Part shown: piece by piece, positions 6,769 through 16,497 of the stretch
Layout: each line of letters begins with the position of its first letter
Numbering within the stretch: position 1 is the stretch's first letter
Assembly (NCBI GenBank): GCA_903870995.1
Contig: CAIQFD010000061.1
Location: 1 to 64,000 of the forward strand
DNA from: an uncultured Methylophilaceae bacterium
GTDB lineage: Bacteria; Pseudomonadota; Gammaproteobacteria; Burkholderiales; Methylophilaceae
DNA length: 64,000 bases
Reading direction: 5' to 3'
Translations under genes and position numbers: made by a program
The notes under the pieces: model-generated
Told to the model about the DNA's origin: nothing
The model's input: only the letters and a program-made list of their open reading frames with translations
The model's database searches: none

Positions 6769-8856
6769 ATGGACATCCAATTAACCTACCGCACAGCATT
6801 GCAACATCATCAGCAAGGGCAGTTAGCACAAGCTGAGGAGCTTTATCGTCAGGTATTGGAAGCGTCACCACATCATGCAGATGCCTTGCATTACTTGGGT
6901 GTTATTTACCACCAAAATGGCCGTCATGATTTGGCGGTGTCAACCATCGCCCAAGCACTTGCAATAGCTCCTAATAATGCCGACTTTTTAAGCAATCAGG
7001 CGCTTGCGCTCAAAGCTGCAGGGCGCTTAGAAGATGCAATTAACACCTTACAACATGCCTTAAGTCTCGCGCGTGATGATTTAGAAATTCATTACAACTT
7101 AGGTAACGCTTATACTGAATGTCATCGATATAAAGAGGCAGCCAAGTGCTATCGACGTATTCTGCAAGAATACCCTCAAGACGAGGACTTGAAACAGGCG
7201 CTATGTTACGCGCTACAAAACTTGGGTAATGACTATCAACAATCTGGGCAATACACTAAGGCAGAAGCCGTTTACCAAGAAGCAATATCTATCATCAGCA
7301 ATGAAGCCAACCTTCATTACAACTTAGGGAACGCAAAGCGCGAACTCGGCAAGGCTTCAGAAGCAGCAGCACACTATCAACAAGCCATTCAAATCAACCC
7401 CAACGATGCTGATACTTATAACAACTTAGGCAATGTGCAACGGGAATTGGGTGATTTAGCCGCCTCAATTGCCTCCTATCAAAAAGCTTTAGATATCAAC
7501 CCCAAGCTTTATCACGCCAAAGTGCACTTAGTACATCAGAAGCAGCATATTTGCGACTGGAAAGACCTAAATAAAGAAATTAGCGAAATACGCGAATGGG
7601 TTAAGGATGTGCCAGAAGCACAAATCTCCCCTTTCGCTTTTCTCGCAATGCCAGGCACAACAGCAGATGAGCAAAAAAAATGCGCCAGTAATTGGCTTAA
7701 AAACCGCTACTCATCAGCTTTTAATCAAGGCAAGGCATTAACTTTCAAATATACGAACAACCATCAAAAGCTTCGCATTGGCTATTTATCTGCTGACTTT
7801 AGATTACACCCCTTAGCTTCTCTCATCTCTGAATTGATTGAGTTGCACGATAGAAATGCTTTTGAAATTCATGCTTATTCATATGGTCTAAATGACCAAA
7901 GCGCTGAGCGCAAACGCATTGAAAAGGCTTTTGATCACTTTCAAGATATCCGCCCCTTAGCAACACTAGATGCTGCAACCAAGATTAACCAAGACGAAAT
8001 TGATATTTTGGTAGATTTAACAGGCTTTACCCAAACCAGCCGGAGTCAAATCGTGGCACTCCGCCCTGCACCAATCACAGTTAGCTGGCTAGGATTTCCT
8101 GGCACGATGGGAGATTTGAATGGCGAGCCGCTGTTTGATTACCTACTGAGTGATGCGTTTATCACTTCGCCAACGAAAGCAAATATTTATTCAGAAAATC
8201 TTGCATTACTTCCGCAGACTTACCAACCTAATGATAGAAAGCGCCCTGTAGGAAAAGCCAAGACGCGAATGGAATGTGGCTTACCAAAAGATGCTTTCGT
8301 ATTCTGCTGTTTTAACCAAACATTCAAAATATTACCGGAGGTATTTGATTGTTGGATGCGTCTGATCAAACAAGTGCCAAACAGCGTTTTATGGCTATTG
8401 GAATGTAATCAATGGGCAAAGGCGAATTTAATTAGCGAGGCAGAAGCACGCGGCGTCAACAAAGATCGTCTAATATTTGCACCGCGCCTTTCCATGGCTG
8501 ATCATATGGCAAGACAGGTTTGCGCTGATTTATTTTTAGACACTCAACCATACAATGCACACACCACGACCAGTGATGCGCTTTGGATGGGCTTGCCAGT
8601 GTTAACTTGTGCCGGAGATACTTTTGCAAGTCGAGTGGCTGGGAGTTTGCTCAAGGCAGCGAATTTGGATGAGTTAATTACCTACTCATTAAGTGACTAC
8701 GAAAATAAAGCCTTGGCACTCGCAAGCAATCCCAATGATTTAACGCGTATCAAAGCCCATCTATTAGCGCATCGTGAGGGGTTGCCATTATTTGATACCC
8801 CACAATTTGTTAAAGACTTAGAAAGTCTCTATAAGCGCATCAAGCCTGCTCATTAG
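6769..8856 (+). CDS. TPR protein with O-GlcNAc transferase-like (GT41) domain
   Basis: A 695-residue cytoplasmic protein. Residues about 5-255 hold roughly seven tetratricopeptide repeats, such as ALHYLGVIYHQNGRHDLA and TYNNLGNVQRELGDLA. Residues about 335-690 match the GT41/SPINDLY catalytic region, with RIGYLSADFRLHPL, LVDLTGFTQTSR, VSWLGFPGTMG and the C-terminal DTQPYNAHTTTSDALWMGLP segment. Eukaryotic relatives transfer GlcNAc or fucose to Ser/Thr of proteins; bacterial ones are mostly uncharacterised or modify flagellin or adhesins. No flagellar or adhesin gene is nearby. It follows mnmC by 14 bp, but a TAAAAT at 6757-6762 suggests its own promoter with a leaderless start. The 3' end overlaps the convergent transporter gene by 17 bp. 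Confidence 0.88.
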   Translation: MDIQLTYRTALQHHQQGQLAQAEELYRQVLEASPHHADALHYLGVIYHQNGRHDLAVSTIAQALAIAPNNADFLSNQALALKAAGRLEDAINTLQHALSLARDDLEIHYNLGNAYTECHRYKEAAKCYRRILQEYPQDEDLKQALCYALQNLGNDYQQSGQYTKAEAVYQEAISIISNEANLHYNLGNAKRELGKASEAAAHYQQAIQINPNDADTYNNLGNVQRELGDLAASIASYQKALDINPKLYHAKVHLVHQKQHICDWKDLNKEISEIREWVKDVPEAQISPFAFLAMPGTTADEQKKCASNWLKNRYSSAFNQGKALTFKYTNNHQKLRIGYLSADFRLHPLASLISELIELHDRNAFEIHAYSYGLNDQSAERKRIEKAFDHFQDIRPLATLDAATKINQDEIDILVDLTGFTQTSRSQIVALRPAPITVSWLGFPGTMGDLNGEPLFDYLLSDAFITSPTKANIYSENLALLPQTYQPNDRKRPVGKAKTRMECGLPKDAFVFCCFNQTFKILPEVFDCWMRLIKQVPNSVLWLLECNQWAKANLISEAEARGVNKDRLIFAPRLSMADHMARQVCADLFLDTQPYNAHTTTSDALWMGLPVLTCAGDTFASRVAGSLLKAANLDELITYSLSDYENKALALASNPNDLTRIKAHLLAHREGLPLFDTPQFVKDLESLYKRIKPAH

Positions 8857-9760
8857 TCGCAGCGAACAAAGCTGCCACAACAATCAAAGCACCCCCTAAC
8901 CATTCTCTTGCAGACATGGTCTCATCGGTTAAAAAGTATGAAGCAACTGCAGCAACAACCAACTCAAACATAAACAAAACAGAGGCTTTAGTGACTGGGA
9001 TGTGGGTAATTCCGTACTGAACAAACAAAGTGGCACCCATTAACAAAAGTGCGATAAAAACCATCAACAGCCACTGCGTAACATTCATGTCCATCGGGTT
9101 TGGAAACGGCGCATCTTGAAACACAATAAACACGAGAGACATCAAAAGTACGCCAATCCAAACCGCCATGGATTTGGCTGTGAGCGTCAAATTTGAGGCA
9201 TATCGTGTAATCACATTCGTCAATGCAAAGCCCATCCCAGCAGACAAGGCAAGCCATTCAGCATTGTTATTAGGCAATGGCAAGGCGCCATCTTGCCAAA
9301 ACATGGTAAATGCACCAATTAATGAAAGGATAATCACTGCAACACCACGCCTATTGGTGCGCTCTTTGAGCCAAAAATGCGCCATGACGAGTGTCCAAAG
9401 CGGTGATAAATAAAACAGCAACATCACCCGCATCACTTCACCATCAATAATCGCTAAGACATAGCTTAAATTAGTCCAACCAGCAACGATGGCCAACCAA
9501 ACAATGACTTTGGGTTGATGAATAGCAGCGCGCCATTGCTTAAACAAGATAACGGCAAAAATACCAACTGCAATGACGTAGGTATAAAAGCTAGAGGCCA
9601 CCCCTGAAACGCCCGCTTCTTGCATAATGCGGTAAGGATACCAAATGACGCCCCAACAAACGGCGCCAAACAAAAGTCCAAAAATGGCGAATTGATTTTC
9701 GTGGTTTTTTAATAATGAGTGACTCAATCTATACTTTCTAATTTGCTTGAATTGTTGCAT
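8840..9760 (-). CDS. DMT/EamA-family membrane transporter
   Basis: A 306-residue protein with about ten membrane segments in two related halves, the pattern of EamA (RhaT/DMT superfamily) carriers. The N-terminal half begins near FGLLFGAVCWGVIWYPYR and the second repeat near WLALSAGMGFALTNVITRYA. Such carriers usually export amino acids or other small metabolites; the substrate is not predictable. It converges on the GT41-like gene with a 17-bp overlap and is divergent from dapC across 40 bp. The annotated start is the first Met; the first 20 residues are basic and could be trimmed. Confidence 0.85.
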   Translation of the reverse strand: MQQFKQIRKYRLSHSLLKNHENQFAIFGLLFGAVCWGVIWYPYRIMQEAGVSGVASSFYTYVIAVGIFAVILFKQWRAAIHQPKVIVWLAIVAGWTNLSYVLAIIDGEVMRVMLLFYLSPLWTLVMAHFWLKERTNRRGVAVIILSLIGAFTMFWQDGALPLPNNNAEWLALSAGMGFALTNVITRYASNLTLTAKSMAVWIGVLLMSLVFIVFQDAPFPNPMDMNVTQWLLMVFIALLLMGATLFVQYGITHIPVTKASVLFMFELVVAAVASYFLTDETMSAREWLGGALIVVAALFAATNEQA

Positions 9761-9788
9761 GAGTGTTTAAGCGTCATGCCGCTTCATT

Positions 9789-9794
9789 TATAAT
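9789..9794 (+). promoter_or_regulatory. -10 element of a possible leaderless dapC promoter
   Basis: A perfect TATAAT stands six nt before the dapC ATG, and no Shine-Dalgarno sequence is present between them. Transcription starting about seven nt after the hexamer would begin at the start codon itself. The -35 match (TTTAAG near 9766) is weak. Confidence 0.5.
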
Positions 9795-9800
9795 GACCAG

Positions 9801-10985
9801 ATGAACTCAAATCTCAACAAATTACAGCCTTATCCATTTCAACGTTTGCGTGACTTATTTAGCGGCATTACACCGAATGCCGCCTTCAAGCCTGTCAATC
9901 TCTCCATAGGTGAGCCTAAGCATGATACACCAGCACTGATTAAACAAGCCTTGATTGATAATCTTGCTGGCTTAGCAACCTACCCGACAACCGCTGGCGT
10001 GCCTGAACTTAGGCAAGCGATTTCGAACTGGGCATCACGCCGCTATGGCATTCCACTGCTTAATGCAGAAAAAGAGATTGTGCCTGTCAATGGCAGTCGC
10101 GAAGCTTTGTTTGCCTTTGCGCAAGCAGTGATTAATACAAAAAAAATAGCGAATCCTATCGTGATTTGCCCTAATCCGTTCTACCAAATCTATGAAGGCG
10201 CAGCCTTTTTAGCAGGCGCCGAGCCCTACTTCCTCAATACGTTGCCTGAAAACCAGCATGCGATGGATTTCGAAAGCGTACCCGTTGAGATTTTGAATCG
10301 TACACAGTTAGTCTATGTATGCTCACCGGGCAACCCATCCGGCAAAGTGATGAGCCTAGATCAATGGAAAAAAATCTTCGAGCTGTCCGACTTATACGGC
10401 TTTGTGATTGCGGCAGATGAATGCTACTCCGAGATTTACTTTGATGAAGCCATTAAGCCTTTGGGTGCTCTGGAAGCTGCACAAAAATTAGGTCGTGATT
10501 ATTCACGTTTGGTGGTATTTAGCTCTCTATCTAAGCGATCTAACGTTCCAGGCATGCGTTCAGGCTTTGTAGCAGGCGATGCTCAAATTCTTGAACAATT
10601 CCTGCTTTACCGCACTTACCACGGCTGTGCAATGAGCCCTTCTGTGCAATCAGCAAGTATTGCCGCTTGGAATGACGAAGCTCATGTGGTTGAAAATCGT
10701 AGGCTTTATGCAGAAAAATTCAAGACCATTACGCCAATGCTCGAAAATACGTTAGATGTTGAAATGCCTGACGCTGCTTTCTATCTTTGGGCCAAAACTG
10801 ATATGCCCGATACTGAAGCTGCGATTCGTTTATATCGAGACTTTAATGTGACGGTGTTACCAGGTAGCTTTTTAGCACGTGAAGCGCATGGAGTTAATCC
10901 AGGGAAGCACTTTATTAGATTAGCTTTAGTGGCGTCATTGGATGAATGCATTGAAGCGGCAAATCGCATTAAAAACTTAATGTGA
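9801..10985 (+). CDS. dapC: Succinyldiaminopimelate transaminase
   Basis: A 394-residue class I/II PLP-dependent aminotransferase. Conserved residues include the Asn in SPGNPSGK (175-182), Asp206 in AADECY and the Schiff-base lysine Lys245 in SSLSKRSN. The start MNSNLNKLQPYPFQRLR matches remembered betaproteobacterial DapC proteins closely. DapC makes N-succinyl-LL-diaminopimelate from the keto acid and glutamate, in the lysine and peptidoglycan precursor pathway. Other dap genes are not in the window. It is transcribed alone and converges with miaA, with only 10 bp between stop codons. Confidence 0.9.
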   Translation: MNSNLNKLQPYPFQRLRDLFSGITPNAAFKPVNLSIGEPKHDTPALIKQALIDNLAGLATYPTTAGVPELRQAISNWASRRYGIPLLNAEKEIVPVNGSREALFAFAQAVINTKKIANPIVICPNPFYQIYEGAAFLAGAEPYFLNTLPENQHAMDFESVPVEILNRTQLVYVCSPGNPSGKVMSLDQWKKIFELSDLYGFVIAADECYSEIYFDEAIKPLGALEAAQKLGRDYSRLVVFSSLSKRSNVPGMRSGFVAGDAQILEQFLLYRTYHGCAMSPSVQSASIAAWNDEAHVVENRRLYAEKFKTITPMLENTLDVEMPDAAFYLWAKTDMPDTEAAIRLYRDFNVTVLPGSFLAREAHGVNPGKHFIRLALVASLDECIEAANRIKNLM

Positions 10986-10995
10986 TTTTTAATAA

Positions 10996-11937
10996 TTAGT
11001 TTTTAATTAATTGATTTATTTCATTAAAAACTAAATCAATCATATTCGGATTAAGGCAATCGACCTCAACAGTATCACCCATGCCACGTAGCCAAGTCAG
11101 CTGTCTTTTCGCTAACTGGCGCGTGGCAAAAATTCCCCTATCTCGCAATTCAGTTGCATCGTAATCACCTGCCAAATGTTCTAATGCTTGGCGATAACCT
11201 ACGCAGCGCATAGAAGGCAATTCAGCCGTCAACGATGGATATTGATTAAGTAAGGCTTTCACTTCCTCTAAAAAGCCTTGTTTCAACATATCGTCAAATC
11301 GAACCGCTATTCTGCTATGCAAGACAGCTCTATCGGAAGGCACCAAAGCCACTTTGAGCAAGCGATAAGGAAGGTCATCACCACTCGATGCGTTGTGCAA
11401 CTCGGTCATGGTTTTACCACTAATCTCATACACTTCCAATGCCCTCTGAACACGCTGCGCATCTCCAGGTTCAAGTCTAGCTGCCGTTTCAGGATCTATC
11501 TTGGTGAGTTTGGCGTGCATCGAAGGCCAGCCAACTTGCAAGGCTTCAGCGTCCAACTTTGCGCGCACACCTGGATTGGCCTCAGGCAAAGCACTTAACC
11601 CACCCTGAAGCGCCTTAAAATAAAGCATGGTGCCGCCCACCAATAGAGGTACTTTACCTCGCGCCGTAATATCAGCCATTAACTTCAAAGCATGGTTTCG
11701 GAAATGCGCAGCTGAATACACTTCAGTTGGTGGAATTAAGTCTATTAAATGGTGCGGCGCCTGCGCCAACGTTGTCCCATCAGGCTTGGCTGTGCCAATA
11801 TCCATCCCTTTAAATACAAGCGCAGAATCTACACTAATCAACTCTACGGGCAAATGTTTGTAAAGCTCAACCGCAAGACCAGTCTTACCACTAGCGGTCG
11901 GGCCCATCAGAAAAATAGCAGGTGGCAAAGCGGACAT
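10996..11937 (-). CDS. miaA: tRNA dimethylallyltransferase
   Basis: Transfers dimethylallyl from DMAPP to A37 of tRNAs that read U-starting codons. The P-loop GPTASGKT and the following [21 protein letters not shown] are typical, as is [14 protein letters not shown] near the C-terminus. I chose the ATG at 11937 (313 residues), which begins one base after the mutL stop; a GTG four codons upstream at 11949 would overlap mutL by 11 bp. It is the last gene of the tsaE-amiC-MBL-mutL-miaA leftward cluster. The hfq gene, which follows miaA in enterobacteria, is absent; dapC converges instead. An 11-bp-arm inverted repeat (10997-11007 and 11033-11043) spans its 3' end. Confidence 0.95.
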   Translation of the reverse strand: MSALPPAIFLMGPTASGKTGLAVELYKHLPVELISVDSALVFKGMDIGTAKPDGTTLAQAPHHLIDLIPPTEVYSAAHFRNHALKLMADITARGKVPLLVGGTMLYFKALQGGLSALPEANPGVRAKLDAEALQVGWPSMHAKLTKIDPETAARLEPGDAQRVQRALEVYEISGKTMTELHNASSGDDLPYRLLKVALVPSDRAVLHSRIAVRFDDMLKQGFLEEVKALLNQYPSLTAELPSMRCVGYRQALEHLAGDYDATELRDRGIFATRQLAKRQLTWLRGMGDTVEVDCLNPNMIDLVFNEINQLIKN

Positions 11938-11938
11938 T

Positions 11939-13771
11939 TTACTTACCACGCATAAACATTTTATCTAACTCACCCATCGTGACTTGGAACCAAGTAGGAC
12001 GGCCATGATTACACTGTCCTGAACGTTCAGTCGCTTCCATATCGCGCAATAATGCATTCATTTCAGGGATTGTTAAGGTACGATTCGCCCGCACAGCTGC
12101 GTGACATGCCATTGTGCCGAGCATTTCGTTGCGGCGCTCAGTAAGTGCTCTACTTCCGCCATACTCACGCAAATCTCGCAGCACATCACGTGCCAACGCG
12201 ACGGAATCAGCATCTTGCAACATCACAGGGACGGCCCGCACAGCCAATGTCGTGGGTGACAACACTGCAATATCAAAGCCCAGCTGACGCAAGTTTCCCT
12301 GCCCATTTGATAGTTCGTCTTCAACCGTTGCAACTTCCAGCCTATCCGCCTGAAAGCTCACTGGGAGCAACAAAGGCTGCATAGGCACATTCTCAACATC
12401 AAGTGCATTTTTAAGCCGCTCATACATAATGCGCTCATGTGCGGCATGCATATCAATGACCACTAAGCCTAAGCTGTTCTGGGCTAACACATAAACACCA
12501 TGGACTTGCGCTACCGCAAAACCCAATGGAAAGTCTTGGTGTGTTTGGTTAACAACGTCGCCAGCTTGAGTGCTATCTTGTGGAGCAAAACTTTGTGCTT
12601 GATACTCCTGCTTAATGCCGCCAAACAGGGTTTGATAAAAGTCGGGGCTGGATTGTTTGGCACGTAAGTCCATTTGCGACTGAAAAGTTGGATAAGGCCT
12701 CGCGCTATCACCGGCGGCGTTAAAACTGTTGCTAGCAAATGGATTACTCGGCGCTTGGCTTACTGTCACAAAGTTAGAAGCACCTGTTGGGGTTGCCAAA
12801 GCTTTATGCAAAGCGTGAAAAATAAATCGATGAATCGCCTGCCCATCCCTAAAGCGCACTTCAGTTTTCGCGGGATGTACATTGACATCAACCAAGCTCG
12901 GGTCTAGCTCTAAAAACAATACAAAAGCTGGATGGCGGTCACCGTGCATCACGTCCTGATAAGCTTGACGAATGGCATGCGAAATCAATTTATCACGCAC
13001 AAATCGACCATTCACATAGACGTATTGCGTATCGCGGGTATGTCGTGAAAAGGTCGGCTTGGCCGTCATTCCCCAAAAACGAAGACCAGCAGCTGACTCA
13101 TCTACACTCAAAGCCTCTGCGGCAAAGTCCGCGCCCAATACATCAGTAAACCTTTTTTGTGGCTCTGAAGCACTCAAACGCATTAAGGCGCGACCATTGT
13201 GCTGCAACATAAAGCCCACGTCAGGACGAGATAAAGCCACACGTTTAAAAGCATCTTCACAGTGCCCAAATTCGGTGCCCTCTGTCTTTAAGAATTTCCG
13301 GCGAGCTGGGGTATTGAAGTACAAATCATTCACTTCAACAATCGTGCCTACATCCAATGCTGCAGGCTGTGGTGTTTCGATGTGGTTGCCATCAGAGGTG
13401 ATACGCCAAGCGTGTTTCTCGTTTCCATGACGACTAATAAAATCGGTTCGGGAAACTGAAGCAATACTAGCTAAAGCTTCTCCACGAAAACCTAAACTCG
13501 CGACGTTCTCCAAATCATCCAATGAAGCAATCTTGCTAGTAGCATGTCTAGTTAAGGCTAGCGCCAAATCATCCAAAGGCACACCAACACCATTATCAGC
13601 CACACGTAGCTGTTTAACGCCGCCCTGCAAAAGCGACACATTGATGTCAGTACTGCCTGCATCCAAGCTATTTTCAAGCAGCTCTTTGAGTGCTGACGCT
13701 GGACGTTCAACCACCTCACCCGCAGCAATTTGGCTAATCAGCTGATTAGGGAGTAAACGTATTGCCGCCAT
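11939..13771 (-). CDS. mutL: DNA mismatch repair protein MutL (endonuclease type)
   Basis: A 610-residue GHKL ATPase. The N-terminal motifs are [10 protein letters not shown] (Asn34), DNGVGV (59-64) and GFRGEAL (94-100). A variable linker spans about 330-415, then comes the C-terminal dimerisation domain. That domain holds the metal-dependent endonuclease motif: [12 protein letters not shown] starting at Asp440 fits DQHAx2Ex4E with Met for Gln, and ACHAAVRAN and CNHGRPT supply the later zinc/metal ligands. So this MutL probably nicks DNA itself, as expected where MutH is lacking. Its start codon overlaps the stop of the MBL gene by one base, indicating translational coupling. Confidence 0.96.
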   Translation of the reverse strand: MAAIRLLPNQLISQIAAGEVVERPASALKELLENSLDAGSTDINVSLLQGGVKQLRVADNGVGVPLDDLALALTRHATSKIASLDDLENVASLGFRGEALASIASVSRTDFISRHGNEKHAWRITSDGNHIETPQPAALDVGTIVEVNDLYFNTPARRKFLKTEGTEFGHCEDAFKRVALSRPDVGFMLQHNGRALMRLSASEPQKRFTDVLGADFAAEALSVDESAAGLRFWGMTAKPTFSRHTRDTQYVYVNGRFVRDKLISHAIRQAYQDVMHGDRHPAFVLFLELDPSLVDVNVHPAKTEVRFRDGQAIHRFIFHALHKALATPTGASNFVTVSQAPSNPFASNSFNAAGDSARPYPTFQSQMDLRAKQSSPDFYQTLFGGIKQEYQAQSFAPQDSTQAGDVVNQTHQDFPLGFAVAQVHGVYVLAQNSLGLVVIDMHAAHERIMYERLKNALDVENVPMQPLLLPVSFQADRLEVATVEDELSNGQGNLRQLGFDIAVLSPTTLAVRAVPVMLQDADSVALARDVLRDLREYGGSRALTERRNEMLGTMACHAAVRANRTLTIPEMNALLRDMEATERSGQCNHGRPTWFQVTMGELDKMFMRGK

Positions 13772-15129
13772 TAATTAAGCTCAACCGTTTCTAAGTAATC
13801 AGGTACGCAAGTATTCCAATGCAATTCTTCTTCAATATGGTGACGCATCGCATCGGCAGCGATAGGTTCACCATGCGTAATAAACACGCGCTTTGGCTCC
13901 GATTCAAAACCGCGGAGCCAATCTAAAATCTCCAAATAATCCCCATGTGCAGAAAGGTTGGAGATTAGGGCCACTTCAGCATTCACTGGAATATATTCAC
14001 CATGAATTTTGATGCTATCAACGCCGTTAATCATTGCAGCACCACGAGTGCCTGTAGCTTGGAAACCCGCAAATAAAATAGTGTTGTTGGGATTAGGTGC
14101 AAACGCCTTTAAGTGATGTACCACCCGCCCCCCAGATGCCATGCCGCTCGCCGCCAAGATAATCATCGGATGACGATTTTCATTGAGCGCTTTTGACTGC
14201 TCAACCGTATTGACCATGTGTGCCGTATGGAACATCGCCTCACATTCACTCGCGGACAATCGATGCTCACCGCGATGACGATTGAAAATCTCAGTCGCAT
14301 CAATTGCCATTGGACTGTTCAGATAGACAGGCACATCAGGAATGCTACCTTTAACCTTGAGCAAGTGAATGTAATACAACAGCTCTTGCGCGCGGCCCAC
14401 CGCAAACACAGGAATAATCACCTTGCCACCACGAGAGATTGTTCGATTAATCGTTGCTGCCAGTTTGATTTTGGGGTCGGTTTTATCGTGCTCACGGTCA
14501 CCATAAGTTGATTCTAAAACCATATAATCGGCTTGCTTAATTTGCGCTGGGGGCTTCATCAATACGTCATGAGGCCGACCAATGTCGCCCGAGAACAAAA
14601 TAGACGTTTTCGCATCATGAATACGCACAAACGCGGAGCCCAAAATGTGGCCATTAGGTGACATGCGCATGGTTACCCCGTCACCCAAAGCAATGTCTTT
14701 TTCAAACTCAACAGGCGCAAGCAAATCCAAGGCTTTAATTGCATCATCCTTGGTGTAAAGCGGCAATGCGGGACTGTGCTTAGAAAAGCCGTACTTATTC
14801 GCAAAGCGCGCCTCTTCCTCTTGAAGATGGGCTGAGTCCGGTAAGAGAATCTCGCATAAATCTCGTGTACCAAAGCTACAGTAAACCTTACCAGCAAAAC
14901 CGTTTCGCACGAAAAGCGGCAAATAGCCAGTATGGTCAATATGGGCGTGGGTCAAAATCACCGCATCGACACTCGCAGGATCAATTGGCAATTGCGCCCA
15001 ATTTTTGAGCCTTAGCTGCTTCAAGCCTTGAAATAAGCCGCAATCAATCAAGATACGCTTTCCACTTACCTCGAGTAGGTATTTAGACCCTGTAACCGTG
15101 CCTGTGGCACCTAAGAATGTGAGTTTCAT
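13771..15129 (-). CDS. MBL-fold/beta-CASP metallohydrolase (RNase-like)
   Basis: A 452-residue metallo-beta-lactamase fold protein. The zinc motif HAHIDHTG is at residues 61-68, with SGDIGRPHD near 195. The beta-CASP region includes NSPMAIDATEIF, SGMASGGRVVHHLK and FAGFQATGTRG, and a C-terminal RMMBL motif (ISNLSAHGDY, ITHGEP) closes the active site. This is the architecture of CPSF-73-like and TTHA0252-like RNA nucleases, so RNA processing is the likely role. The cell's substrates are unknown. It sits between amiC and mutL in a cluster that usually lacks it, 15 nt after amiC and overlapping mutL by one base. Confidence 0.88.
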   Translation of the reverse strand: MKLTFLGATGTVTGSKYLLEVSGKRILIDCGLFQGLKQLRLKNWAQLPIDPASVDAVILTHAHIDHTGYLPLFVRNGFAGKVYCSFGTRDLCEILLPDSAHLQEEEARFANKYGFSKHSPALPLYTKDDAIKALDLLAPVEFEKDIALGDGVTMRMSPNGHILGSAFVRIHDAKTSILFSGDIGRPHDVLMKPPAQIKQADYMVLESTYGDREHDKTDPKIKLAATINRTISRGGKVIIPVFAVGRAQELLYYIHLLKVKGSIPDVPVYLNSPMAIDATEIFNRHRGEHRLSASECEAMFHTAHMVNTVEQSKALNENRHPMIILAASGMASGGRVVHHLKAFAPNPNNTILFAGFQATGTRGAAMINGVDSIKIHGEYIPVNAEVALISNLSAHGDYLEILDWLRGFESEPKRVFITHGEPIAADAMRHHIEEELHWNTCVPDYLETVELN

Positions 15130-15144
15130 ATGGATGCCTTAAGT

Positions 15145-16497
15145 CTATTCAGTCGCCACTTTAGTTTTGGCTAAAGCGGGATTAGTAGAGAAATATTTTT
15201 TAACGCCAGCGATAATCGCCTCAACTAACTTTTCACGATAGCCGTCATCGTTTAGCCTGCGCTCCTCTTCTGGATTACTGATAAACGCTGTTTCCACCAA
15301 AATAGATGGGATGTCCGGTGATTTAAGCACAGCAAATCCAGCTTGCTCCACAGAGCCCTTGTGTAGCGTGTTTATTTCACCAATGCGCGTTAACACGGCT
15401 TTGCCCAGCTTCAAGCTGTCATTAATTGTGGCGGTTTGCGATAAGTCCAGCAAAGTGCGGGCTAAATTTGCATCTTTATTGTCCAAACTTACGCCACCAA
15501 TTAAGTCAGACTCGTTTTCTTTCTTCGCCAAATAACGTGCTGAGGCGCTGGTCGCACCCTTTTCTGACAAAGCAAAAACAGAAGACCCACGGGCATCGGG
15601 ACGCACAAAGGCATCGGCATGCACTGAGATAAATAGATCTGCCTGCATATTACGCGCTTTGACAACACGACCATGCAGGGGAATAAAGTAGTCGCCATCA
15701 CGAGTTAAAATGCCACGCATGTTTGGCTCCGCATCAATACGCTCTTTAAGTTTTTTTGCGATACCAAGGGTGATGTCCTTTTCGTTAGATCCGCTAGCAC
15801 CTTTTGCGCCAGGGTCTTCACCACCGTGTCCAGCATCAATCGCAATAGTAATTAATCGACCTGCTTTATTGCTAGCAGGCTTATTGGTAATTGGTTTATC
15901 GAGTGGTTTCTCAGCCACAGGCACTTCAGAGATGGGGGGCGCTTCTAATGTTTTGCTCTCAGCTTGTGCTGGCACTGTTGCTGCCAAGGGCTCAACAGGC
16001 CTCACTTCAACGGGCTTTTGCTCTGCGAATACGGATGAAGTCTCTGCAGGCTTATTCGCTTTATCAATGACGCTTAAAATTGGATCTTGTAATGGATAAA
16101 CATCAAGCACGAGGCGGTGTTGATATTGCCCCGCTGGTTGCAACATAAAAATGTTCGGCTTAATGGGCATTTTTAAATCAATTACAACACGCACAACATT
16201 CGGCTTGAAATTAGCCACACGCACTTGCTTAATATAGGGATCATTAGGTGAGACAGCGTTTGCAAGTGATTTCAGATTGGCATTTAAATCCACGCCCTCT
16301 AAATCTAGCACCAAGCGATCAGGGTCTTTAAGCACCATCATTTTTTGGCTGATTTCACTCGAGGCCTCAATGGTGATGCGCGTATAGTCTGCTGCAGGCC
16401 ACACGCGAGCGGCTGTGACGGTAGCAGCTGAGCCAGCGTCGGCGCAGCTAAGAGTTAAACAAGCTACTATTGAGATTCTAAAAAGCGTTCTAAACAT
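15145..16497 (-). CDS. amiC: N-acetylmuramoyl-L-alanine amidase, AmiC/AmiB type
   Basis: A 450-residue periplasmic peptidoglycan amidase that splits daughter-cell walls. The signal peptide ends near residue 24 (GSAA). An AMIN domain (about 26-135) binds the septum, a Pro/Ala/Glu-rich linker covers about 140-210, and the zinc amidase domain (Amidase_3) runs from 215 to 440. The latter shows IDAGHGGEDPGAKG, SVHADAF and VETAFISNPEEE, which supply the zinc ligands and catalytic Glu. Its start overlaps the 3' end of tsaE by 31 bp, as in the conserved tsaE-amiB/C-mutL order. Amidases of this type are activated by EnvC/NlpD-like factors, none of which is in the window. Confidence 0.93.
   Translation of the reverse strand: MFRTLFRISIVACLTLSCADAGSAATVTAARVWPAADYTRITIEASSEISQKMMVLKDPDRLVLDLEGVDLNANLKSLANAVSPNDPYIKQVRVANFKPNVVRVVIDLKMPIKPNIFMLQPAGQYQHRLVLDVYPLQDPILSVIDKANKPAETSSVFAEQKPVEVRPVEPLAATVPAQAESKTLEAPPISEVPVAEKPLDKPITNKPASNKAGRLITIAIDAGHGGEDPGAKGASGSNEKDITLGIAKKLKERIDAEPNMRGILTRDGDYFIPLHGRVVKARNMQADLFISVHADAFVRPDARGSSVFALSEKGATSASARYLAKKENESDLIGGVSLDNKDANLARTLLDLSQTATINDSLKLGKAVLTRIGEINTLHKGSVEQAGFAVLKSPDIPSILVETAFISNPEEERRLNDDGYREKLVEAIIAGVKKYFSTNPALAKTKVATE

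Noticed and set aside
10997-11043. Inverted repeat TAGTTTTTAAT / ATTAAAAACTA at the miaA 3' end as a terminator
   Set aside because: The 11-bp arms are perfect but almost all A-T with a 25-nt loop, too weak for a confident terminator.
15710-16099. 129-codon open frame opposite amiC
   Set aside because: It lies against the Pro/Ala-rich linker of the amidase, where biased codons leave the other strand open.
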